From: Sinobacterium caligoides
GTDB lineage: Bacteria > Pseudomonadota > Gammaproteobacteria > Pseudomonadales > Sinobacteriaceae
NCBI RefSeq assembly: GCF_003752585.1
Contig: NZ_RKHR01000004.1
Location: 186,001 to 250,000 of the forward strand
DNA: 64,000 bases
Direction: 5' to 3'
Under the pieces are notes generated by a model that saw nothing but the letters and a program-made list of their open reading frames with translations, was not told the origin of the DNA and made no database searches. Both the position numbers and the translations under genes were made by a program. Positions 42,565-49,628 of the stretch are shown here, piece by piece; position 1 is the first letter of the stretch, and each line of letters starts with the position of its first letter.

Positions 42565-42584
42565 GCCGAGGCGTGCGCCTCGGC
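42565..42584. terminator. hairpin between convergent mscS and PEP-CTERM-like gene
   Basis: A perfect 8-bp GC-rich stem, GCCGAGGC-GTGC-GCCTCGGC, lies 26 bp after the mscS stop and 10 bp beyond the stop of the minus-strand gene. No long T-tract on either side. Confidence 0.55.
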
Positions 42585-42594
42585 CAAACACTAC

Positions 42595-43179
42595 TCAGCG
42601 ACGCGTTAAACCTCGCCCTACTCGTAGCGTCGCCAACAGACCCAGCAGAGATAAAAACAACCCGCCCGCCGCAGGCAACGGAACCGCAGCGACATCAACA
42701 CTTTCCACTAGCGTTATATCTCCCGGCTCAATTGTGCCGAAGTCTATTGGCTCAATCATAACCATCTCGGACTCTACCGCTTCTATAATCACGTCGTTAT
42801 CTTGCTGTACAACGTCACTGGTTATATTGCCACTAATAACAGTCCATTCCTCGGCGAATTCAGCAGACACCCCCTCTTCCGCTGGCGTCAATTGCCAGGA
42901 GTCTTGACAAGATATATCGCAGAAAACCACCCCTGCTGTCTCGCTGCTTTGTCCGGTCTCATAGGCTACGACTTCGCTCAATGTCTCTATAACCTGCACA
43001 TCACCGATTATGCTTTCTACTCCCTGATAAGTTTTACCATCGATCATAATGGTATTCTCATCAACGATAATCACTTCGGCATTTTCTGCATTCACTGTCT
43101 GACCGTCAAGATCGATCATGACTGCCTGCGACGCTACCGGCAACAATAATAATGCCGACGCAAAAATTCCCTTTAACAT
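42595..43179 (-). CDS. secreted protein with VPLPA/PEP-CTERM-like sorting tail
   Basis: 194 residues. It has an N-terminal signal peptide (MLKGIFASALLLLPVASQA). The body is acidic, rich in Val/Ile/Glu, with two Cys (FCDISCQ). The C-terminus reads VPLPAAGGLFLSLLGLLATLRVGRGLTRR, a tripartite sorting tail: VPLPA motif, hydrophobic helix, basic end. This is the layout of PEP-CTERM/VPLPA-CTERM proteins processed by exosortase/archaeosortase-type enzymes. No sortase or exopolysaccharide locus is in the window. The body is not recognised. Function is probably in matrix or cell-surface display (inference). Confidence 0.78.
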   Translation of the reverse strand: MLKGIFASALLLLPVASQAVMIDLDGQTVNAENAEVIIVDENTIMIDGKTYQGVESIIGDVQVIETLSEVVAYETGQSSETAGVVFCDISCQDSWQLTPAEEGVSAEFAEEWTVISGNITSDVVQQDNDVIIEAVESEMVMIEPIDFGTIEPGDITLVESVDVAAVPLPAAGGLFLSLLGLLATLRVGRGLTRR

Positions 43180-43293
43180 TTCCCAATCCCTATGTGTGTC
43201 AAAAACAGCATAGTAACAAAGTTAGAAAACGAGCGAGTGAAAAAAGTTTCGACACCCTATCCCATAGGCATTAAGCGTTGCTTTTAGCAGGCA

Positions 43294-43320
43294 CAAAAAA
43301 ACCGGCACACGGCCGGCTTT
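43294..43320 (-). terminator. rho-independent terminator of the acetate-permease gene
   Basis: On the minus strand, a CCGGC/GCCGG stem with a short loop is followed by a run of seven Ts, 29 bp after the stop at 43349. Confidence 0.85.
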
Positions 43321-43348
43321 AACAATCTAAAAATATTCTTCGAGAGAA

Positions 43349-43921
43349 TTAAGCTTTCCGCTTAACTTCTCCAACAGGCAAGACGCTACGACCATACTCA
43401 CCGTTGATCACTGTCGCCATGGCGAAGTAGATGGCGCTGCTACCGCAGAAAATGCCAACATAACCTGCCAAACGGCCGATTGACGCGCTGCCGGTGAAAT
43501 CATGTACTGCCAACAAAGCAAACAACAAAGTCAGCGAACCAAAGACCACCTGCTTCGCACGTGGGTAACGGAACGTTGCCAGGAACATGCAGAAGGTAAA
43601 TAAGCCCCACAAGCTCAAGAACCAACCCATGAATGCCGCCGGCACTGTCGCACTCAGACCCAGCTGAGGCATCATGATGATACCGGCCAAGGTCAACCAG
43701 AACATGCCGTAAGAGGTAAAGGCCGTAGTACCGAAAGTCTCACCACGCTTGAAGCTCATCAAACCTGCCATGACCTGCGCCACACCACCATAAAAAATCC
43801 CCATCGAGAGAATGATTGCACTCATCGAGAAGAAACCGGCATTGTGTAGATTCAATAGGATGGTGGTCATACCAAAGCCCATGAGGCCAAGAGGAGCTGG
43901 ATTCGCTAGCTTAGTGGACAT
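43349..43921 (-). CDS. satP: GPR1/FUN34/YaaH-family acetate transporter (SatP-like)
   Basis: 190 residues from the ATG at 43921 (GAGGG five bases upstream); a GTG four codons earlier is weaker. The family signature NPAPLGLMGFGMTTILLNLHNAGF is at the N-terminus, and about six membrane helices follow, with the conserved FGTTAFTSYGMFW segment. The family carries acetate and succinate, often proton-coupled. It is a single gene with its own terminator. The upstream gap holds a 14-bp palindrome at 44003-44016. Confidence 0.9.
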   Translation of the reverse strand: MSTKLANPAPLGLMGFGMTTILLNLHNAGFFSMSAIILSMGIFYGGVAQVMAGLMSFKRGETFGTTAFTSYGMFWLTLAGIIMMPQLGLSATVPAAFMGWFLSLWGLFTFCMFLATFRYPRAKQVVFGSLTLLFALLAVHDFTGSASIGRLAGYVGIFCGSSAIYFAMATVINGEYGRSVLPVGEVKRKA

Positions 43922-43933
43922 ACGGTCCCTCAC

Positions 43934-44347
43934 ATAAATTTAATGACAAAATTAACGGCATTCAAAAACTGTTTAATCGCCCAGGCAATTCTGCCGAGAC
44001 CATAGTCGATCGACTAAACAAGAGCAATGAAAAACACGGTGAGAAATTAACGGGAAGATTAAAATGAAAACAAAGATGATGTAAACAAGGCTAAAGTGAA
44101 TTCTTAATATTATCGCTAGCCGTTGTAAGGCAACATTATTTTAGATAACACCACTATCGTGGAGAGGCTTAGGCACTGAAAAATAGCCCAACTAAAACAA
44201 ACTGAAATGATGACGAATAATATTTTAAAGAGATTTTCCCCTATCATGCATACCAAGAATTAAAAATATATCAGGTGTAGATAACGAAGCTCACAGCACC
44301 TGATATAGGTAAAAAGACCTACCCCTTCGCAGCTAGATTAGCGCTAA
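43934..44347. other. AT-rich intergenic region upstream of the acetate transporter
   Basis: No ORF or RNA gene is recognised. The perfect palindrome TAGTCGATCGACTA lies at 44003-44016. The remainder is AT-rich without obvious structure. Both flanking genes read leftward, so it holds the satP-like promoter and the 3' flank of the SDR gene. Confidence 0.5.
44003..44016. promoter_or_regulatory. 14-bp perfect palindrome, candidate operator
   Basis: TAGTCGATCGACTA is fully self-complementary and lies ~82 bp upstream of the satP-like start, a position suited to activator or repressor binding. No regulator is assigned. Confidence 0.45.
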
Positions 44348-45373
44348 CTAACAAGAGGCGACGAGCTGCTCGGTCAACTGCCACAACGCATCTGCGGCGG
44401 TACTATCGAGAGCGTGGGGGTAGTAGCCGTGCGATTGCACACCGACATCGACCTGAGCTGCAACTTGGCAGTTCTCCAAATACAGCCCACCACACCCGGT
44501 CAACATTGGCGAAGTCGCAGCCCACACCGTCGTCGCTGCTCCCTGCTCGACACTCTTAAACATTGAGGCCGCACCACGCCCTCCCTGAGGGGTGCCTACG
44601 TTATCGCTAGAGTCATTCTCGGCAGAGACGTCATTAGCACTGGAAGCACTGCTATTTTCGCCCATCAAAAAAGCGATATCATCTTCGGTCAGATGACGCC
44701 CAAGGTCGGTAATAATAACGCCAGGGTGGACCGCATTGGCCGTAATGCCGGCAGAACCGTAGCGTTGATTTAAACCGACAGCAAACTGGGCGTTTGCAGA
44801 CTTTGCCGCACCATAGGCTGCCCACTTATTATATTCACGTTGTTGAAAGTTCGGATCCGTTAAATCAACATCGCCATACTTGTGCCCCCCCGAACTCAAC
44901 ACCACGACACGTGCCGCCGTCGCCGCTTGCAACGATTCGATGAGCCCTAGGGTGAATACAAAGTGCCCCACATGATTAACACCAAACTGACTCTCAAAGC
45001 CCTGTTTAGTCAAACCAAATTCACAGGCCATAACACCGGCGTTATTGACCAGTATATCGATCACGGGGTGGCTCGATCGAATAGCGGTCGCTGCCGCTCT
45101 GACACTATCCAAGTCTGCTAAATCGATAGCTACCGCCTGCAGCTGATGATTCCCCGTTTGCTCGGCAATTTCCTCAGCCTTGCGCTGCGTTCTCTGCAGA
45201 TCCCTTGAGGCTAGTACTACCGTCGCCCCCCTACTTGCCAGAGCGCGCGCCACTTCCGCACCTAGCCCCCCTGAGGCACCGGTTATCACGGCAGTTTTAC
45301 CACTCAAATCAATACCGGCTACCACCTCGTCTGTCGTTGTTTGCGCGCCATAACACTGCTGTTCAACCGTCAT
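44348..45373 (-). CDS. short-chain dehydrogenase/reductase (retinol dehydrogenase/WWOX-like)
   Basis: 341 residues from the ATG at 45373, which has GGAGGG five bases upstream; the frame continues 12 codons further without support. The cofactor motif TGASGGLG is at ~32-39, then NNAGVM, the active-site Ser (VVLSSGGHKYG) and YGAAK with the catalytic Tyr and Lys. An unusual insert of Ser/Asn/Asp-rich low complexity (SSASSANDVSAENDSSDN) follows FLMGEN. The fold resembles the large WWOX/RDH-type SDRs, which oxidise or reduce hydrophobic alcohols or ketones. The substrate is unknown. Confidence 0.88.
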   Translation of the reverse strand: MTVEQQCYGAQTTTDEVVAGIDLSGKTAVITGASGGLGAEVARALASRGATVVLASRDLQRTQRKAEEIAEQTGNHQLQAVAIDLADLDSVRAAATAIRSSHPVIDILVNNAGVMACEFGLTKQGFESQFGVNHVGHFVFTLGLIESLQAATAARVVVLSSGGHKYGDVDLTDPNFQQREYNKWAAYGAAKSANAQFAVGLNQRYGSAGITANAVHPGVIITDLGRHLTEDDIAFLMGENSSASSANDVSAENDSSDNVGTPQGGRGAASMFKSVEQGAATTVWAATSPMLTGCGGLYLENCQVAAQVDVGVQSHGYYPHALDSTAADALWQLTEQLVASC

Positions 45374-45564
45374 TATACCCTCCACAAGATATCTATTCTG
45401 CGAATTCATTTAACTGACAATAAATCAGCTTTTACACACACCGGCAATGCTCACAGCGTACAAATAAACGCTCGATCAATGGGCTTCACCCGTTTTTGTT
45501 ATGACTTCAATTTATCAAAATGGCAAGCTTGAACCCCTAATGTTTTTTCGACAGTAGAGCTGCC

Positions 45565-46119
45565 ATGACCACCACTTCCGCCAAACTACAACGGCTGATC
45601 GATAAAGATGAGATCACAGAGCTTGTCCATGCCTATTGCAACGCCGCCGACCGGCAAGACCATGAAAAAATGCGTGCCCTGTATCACGAGGATGCCACCG
45701 ATGATCACGGCGCCTTCTTCAAAGGTCTAGCAATTGAGTTTATCGATCGGCTTCCAGAGATTCAGGCGCCGATGCAAATTCTTCATCACAACGTCACCAC
45801 GCTGAATATTAAGTTTCCAAATAGTGCTATTTGCGAACATGCTGAAGGCGAGGTCTATATACTAGCCTTCCACCAGATAGCAACCGACGATGGTCCGATG
45901 GACCTACTCATTGGCGGACGCTATTTCGATCGCTATCAGAAGAGAGACGGCAAATGGAAATTTGCCCATCGCAGCGTTGTCGCCGACTGGGCCAACCTAC
46001 ATCCACAGAGCCAGGTCAACCTAGATAACGACATCATTCGTGGTAGCCTCATCGGGCAGCCAGGGGCTGACGACCCCAGCTACGCTTTTTATCAACTGTT
46101 TCAGCGCGGCCAACGTTGA
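45565..46119 (+). CDS. SnoaL-like / NTF2-family protein
   Basis: 184 residues. The N-terminal segment IDKDEITELVHAYCNAADRQDHEKMRALYHEDATDDHGAF is typical of SnoaL_4-type NTF2-like folds, with a pocket that often carries cyclases, isomerases or dehydratases. HHNVTTLNIKF and GRYFDRYQKRDGKWKFAHRSVVADW continue the fold. Homologues occur beside steroid or aromatic degradation genes. It is divergent from the SDR gene, so the two may act on one compound class (inference). The catalytic role is not decided by sequence. Confidence 0.82.
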   Translation: MTTTSAKLQRLIDKDEITELVHAYCNAADRQDHEKMRALYHEDATDDHGAFFKGLAIEFIDRLPEIQAPMQILHHNVTTLNIKFPNSAICEHAEGEVYILAFHQIATDDGPMDLLIGGRYFDRYQKRDGKWKFAHRSVVADWANLHPQSQVNLDNDIIRGSLIGQPGADDPSYAFYQLFQRGQR

Positions 46120-46192
46120 AAATATACAGCCTCAAGGGCAGCTGCTAGAATGCCTCAACAATGATAATGATTCAGTGGATAAGGATACGGCT

Positions 46193-46909
46193 GTGTTTGA
46201 CAAAATCAGGCTCTCGCTATGGGATATTTTCACTTTTTTCCTCACCGGCTTTCTCGCCTCCGCCCTCTTTTGCACGCTATTCTTAGTGTTCGACGTCTTT
46301 ACCTTTGCACAGCTCTTCGACTTTATTCGACAGCTCCCCAGCTCAATTGTATTGGTCGCCGCGCCGCTGCTCTTTACCTTGCTTGGTATGTTAATCGAGC
46401 CCATCGCTAATTATTTCGATAAAAAAATCGGCCGACACCTCTTCGGCTGGGCTATTAGCAAAAACTCTCAACGCAACCACGACGAGGAGCGGCTTGAACA
46501 GGAGATCAAAAATCATTATCTCGGCAGCCTCAACGGCGAAATTATAAACCCCTTCTCACTGTGCAAAGAGTACGTCGAGACCAAGCAGCTCAGCACGACC
46601 TTCATGGTCTTCCTCTCGCGCTACGGCTTCTACCGAAATTGCGCGCTACTGACTTTAATCACTGGTAGCTGCGCTGCCGTACTAGTCACTCACCCTATTT
46701 ATAGCGTACTAATCGCCGTCGGCAGCTACTTTCTCGCCGCGCTATTTAAACGACGCTCTGCCGAGTTTTACAGCTATCTCGCACCCACTGTCTACCGCGC
46801 CTTTTTGATCGATAAGCTCGAGTGGCGCTACTGCCCCGCCAACGATCAAACAGGTCAACACGACAGCGACAAAACGGTCGTTAGGCAAGCAGCATCTAAC
46901 TCCCTATAA
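46193..46909 (+). CDS. hypothetical integral membrane protein
   Basis: 238 residues from the GTG at 46193, chosen because AAGGA lies seven bases upstream. An ATG at 46040 would overlap the SnoaL-like gene by 80 bp in another frame and looks artefactual. About four hydrophobic segments are seen: FTFFLTGFLASALFCTLFLV, IVLVAAPLLFTLLGMLIEPIA, ALLTLITGSCAAVLV and YSVLIAVGSYFLAALF. A charged cytoplasmic-looking loop (KNSQRNHDEERLEQEIKNHYL) separates the second and third. Family not recognised. It starts 73 bp after the SnoaL-like stop, so co-transcription is possible. Confidence 0.7.
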   Translation: MFDKIRLSLWDIFTFFLTGFLASALFCTLFLVFDVFTFAQLFDFIRQLPSSIVLVAAPLLFTLLGMLIEPIANYFDKKIGRHLFGWAISKNSQRNHDEERLEQEIKNHYLGSLNGEIINPFSLCKEYVETKQLSTTFMVFLSRYGFYRNCALLTLITGSCAAVLVTHPIYSVLIAVGSYFLAALFKRRSAEFYSYLAPTVYRAFLIDKLEWRYCPANDQTGQHDSDKTVVRQAASNSL

Positions 46910-46976
46910 GCAACACGCAAAGATATAGCTCTGCGTTATATTTACTTATTATCATAACGAAACTACCGTCTCTAAC

Positions 46977-47030
46977 TTAGCGACATTATTATAATTAGCG
47001 ACATTGTTATAATTAACGACATTGTTATAA
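46977..47030. repeat. three 18-bp tandem repeats before the glutathione transferase gene
   Basis: Units at 46977, 46995 and 47013 read TTAGCGACATTATTATAA and close variants with one or two changes. The array ends at the Shine-Dalgarno (GAGG) of the GST gene, so it forms the 5' leader or promoter. Each unit ends in TTATAA, which could supply repeated -10-like elements. Confidence 0.9.
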
Positions 47031-47041
47031 GAGGACAAAAG

Positions 47042-47677
47042 ATGATCAATATCTACGGCCACCCCCACACTCGCTCGTTTCGCATCACCTGGATCGCCGA
47101 AGAACTCGCACTCGACTATCTCTTTCATCGCGTCGAGCTTGCCAAGGGTGAGCACAAAAGTGAAGACTATCGCCGCCTCCATCCCGGAGGGAAAATCCCC
47201 GCTATCACTGATGATATTGATGGCATCAAAGAAATCAGCCTCAGCGAGTCTGGCGCTATCGTCAACTACCTTGCCGACCGCTACGGTAGTGAGCAACTGA
47301 TTCCGAGCCCCGGCTCCCCCCAGCGTGGCAGCCACGACCAGTGGTGCTATTTTGCCCTCACCGAACTGGAACAGCCACTATGGTCCATTGGTAAGCATAA
47401 ATTTGCCCTGCCCAAGGAGCAGCGTATTAAAGCGATGTTAGAGACCGCGGGCTGGGAATACCAACAAGCACTAGCGCTGTTATCTTCCGGGCTTGGCGAT
47501 AATAACTACATACTCGGCAGCCAATTTAGCCCTGCCGATATCCTACTGGCACAAACCCTACGCTGGGGCCTAGCCTTCAAACAGCCACTGCCACAGCAAA
47601 ACCTACAAGACTATTTTCAGCGCTGTAGCCAACGCCCTGGCTTCATCAAGGCCGCTGAAGTCGAAGAGGGAGCATAA
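47042..47677 (+). CDS. glutathione S-transferase family protein
   Basis: 211 residues. The N-terminal thioredoxin-like domain includes MINIYGHPHTRSFRITWIAEELALDY, GGKIPAITDD and the glutathione-binding SESGAIVNYLADRYG. The C-terminal helical domain includes GSQFSPADILLAQTLRWG. It conjugates glutathione to electrophiles or acts in isomerisation, in the cytoplasm. The start has GAGG seven bases upstream. It is monocistronic and convergent with radD. Confidence 0.92.
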   Translation: MINIYGHPHTRSFRITWIAEELALDYLFHRVELAKGEHKSEDYRRLHPGGKIPAITDDIDGIKEISLSESGAIVNYLADRYGSEQLIPSPGSPQRGSHDQWCYFALTELEQPLWSIGKHKFALPKEQRIKAMLETAGWEYQQALALLSSGLGDNNYILGSQFSPADILLAQTLRWGLAFKQPLPQQNLQDYFQRCSQRPGFIKAAEVEEGA

Positions 47678-47725
47678 GGCTCGGGCTCGGCGCCAAGGTT
47701 GCTAACAAACGGCGCCAATGTGAAA

Positions 47726-49504
47726 TTACAACGCATTAGCCTTGCGATGACGACCTTGATAATCGAATATTTTTTCTTCGATTCGCCAAAAGCGCCCCTG
47801 CTTTTTCGCAATGACGAAATCTGGGGCGGTAAAGTCAGCCGCAAACGGTAACACCTGCGCCAGCGAGGTAAAACGCTTAGGTACTGTTGCTCCGGCAAAA
47901 CGACGGCCGAATTGCTGATTAAATATGAACTGCTGGCCCCGGTGCGAGAGGTCAAAGCTCTCGCTCAGCTCCACCCCTTGTTCATCGTGATAGATAATTT
48001 TCAGCCTTCCCTGCTGATCCTCAAAACTGACGCCAGCACAGCGAATGACCTGGTAATCCTTCAGCTTTAAAGCCTCCTTCAACTTATCGTCAGGGTCGAT
48101 AATCGGTTGCTCACAGCTGTGACAACGGCGCGCCGCAATATCGTTCTCAGCACCACAATAGCCACACGTCTTAAAACGAAAACGGAAATCGCACACCTGT
48201 TGGTTATCGTCATCATCCAACTCAACACCCCAGCAACGTCGACCGTAGTGTTCAATAATATGCTCCTCGTCATCGACCTTGCCCCAAAAGGTATTGGCAA
48301 AATCGCACTGCGGACACTTCACCATCACCGGCACACTGTCGCTATCCGGGCGTTGCTCACCCACCTCGGGATAAAAAAGGTCGTAACTATTACCCGCATA
48401 GTCGATCACCAAGCAGTCTTGCTTGCCCTCAGATAGCCGCAACCCCCGCCCGACAATCTGTTGATAAAGGCTAACCGACGCCGTCGGGCGCAGTATCGCA
48501 ATAAAATCGACATGCGGCGCATCAAAGCCTGTTGTCAACACCGCCACATTCACCAAGAAGCGCAGCTCTCGTTGCTTAAAACGGCTGATTAAACGATCCC
48601 GTTCCGCTGCCGGTGTCGCCCCTGTCACCAGAGCCACCGAACCGCCTAACGCTTCAATATAGCCCGCAATTTCGTGGGCATGCTCGACCGTCGCAGCAAA
48701 GACCATCACCCCTTGCCTTTGTTGCTCATCACTAATAGTCACTATCTGTTCGGCGATGGTTTCCGTCACCCGCGGGTGTTGCGCCAACAGCTGGTTAACC
48801 TCGGCACTATTAAAGCCACCACTGCCGTTCGGCTGTAGTGTTGAGAAGTCATAGTGTTGAATAGCTGCATTGACTAGGCGCGGCTCGGTCAAAAAGCCAT
48901 GCTTAATCATATAGCGCAGTGGCAACTCATAGATACAGCGTTCAAACGGTCGCTTGTCCTGCGCACGTAAGATACCGTGGTAATGATATTGATAGACCCA
49001 ACCTACACCAAGGCGGTACGGCGTCGCCGTCAACCCTAATAGCTTCAAGCGCGGGTTCACCTGACGCAGCTTCTCTACCAATTGATAGTATTGGCTGCTC
49101 GGTGACTCGCCGGCTTCGACGTTATGGTGGGTATCGCTGACACGGTGACACTCATCGATAATCACTAGCGAATAGTCGTCGTCAAAATCGTCGAGATTAC
49201 GTGCCACTGATTGAATGCTGGCAAAGGTGATTTGCTGGGCCGTGCTCTTCTGCTTTAGCCCCGCCGAGTAAATGCTGGCCTTGAGGCCGTAGCTCTCATA
49301 CTTCTGATGGTTCTGCTCCACCAACTCCTTAACATGAGCCAGTACCAGTAATTTACCCCGGGCAATACGCGCCAGCTCGGCAATCACTAAACTCTTACCG
49401 GCACCGGTCGGCAGCACGATCACCGCAGGATCATCGCTTTGGCGAAAGTGGCGCAGGGTCGCCTCAACCGCTTCACGCTGGTAGGGACGCAGAGTAAAAG
49501 CCAT
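47726..49504 (-). CDS. radD: DEAD/DEAH-box ATP-dependent helicase RadD (YejH)
   Basis: 592 residues from the ATG at 49504; a GTG four codons earlier is less likely. Helicase motifs are Walker A LPTGAGKS, motif II DECH, motif III GLTATP, and motif VI QIVGRGLR. A zinc-finger region follows (CPQCDF, CGYCGAEN, CHSCEQP). The length and the order helicase core then Cys clusters match RadD, a DNA repair helicase that works with SSB. It is followed by the convergent GST gene, and lies 124 bp downstream of fbiC on the same strand without clear coupling. Confidence 0.92.
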   Translation of the reverse strand: MAFTLRPYQREAVEATLRHFRQSDDPAVIVLPTGAGKSLVIAELARIARGKLLVLAHVKELVEQNHQKYESYGLKASIYSAGLKQKSTAQQITFASIQSVARNLDDFDDDYSLVIIDECHRVSDTHHNVEAGESPSSQYYQLVEKLRQVNPRLKLLGLTATPYRLGVGWVYQYHYHGILRAQDKRPFERCIYELPLRYMIKHGFLTEPRLVNAAIQHYDFSTLQPNGSGGFNSAEVNQLLAQHPRVTETIAEQIVTISDEQQRQGVMVFAATVEHAHEIAGYIEALGGSVALVTGATPAAERDRLISRFKQRELRFLVNVAVLTTGFDAPHVDFIAILRPTASVSLYQQIVGRGLRLSEGKQDCLVIDYAGNSYDLFYPEVGEQRPDSDSVPVMVKCPQCDFANTFWGKVDDEEHIIEHYGRRCWGVELDDDDNQQVCDFRFRFKTCGYCGAENDIAARRCHSCEQPIIDPDDKLKEALKLKDYQVIRCAGVSFEDQQGRLKIIYHDEQGVELSESFDLSHRGQQFIFNQQFGRRFAGATVPKRFTSLAQVLPFAADFTAPDFVIAKKQGRFWRIEEKIFDYQGRHRKANAL

Positions 49505-49628
49505 AGTTAATATCACCGAGATCAGAAGGCGGTTAGTTTAGCCATTCGACCATACCACCGCAACTGATGCGAGCTGAGCGACGAGCTCAAACCCCGACCT
49601 TTTCCCTTTCAATCGCCGTTATTGACTT

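Noticed and set aside
46040-46192. N-terminal extension of the membrane protein overlapping the SnoaL-like gene
   Set aside because: The overlap is out of frame, the residues look non-coding, and the GTG at 46193 has a good Shine-Dalgarno.
46952-47335. Minus-strand ORF with Asn-Val repeats near the GST gene
   Set aside because: It is the reverse of the 18-bp repeat array and the GST coding region; no Shine-Dalgarno or domain.
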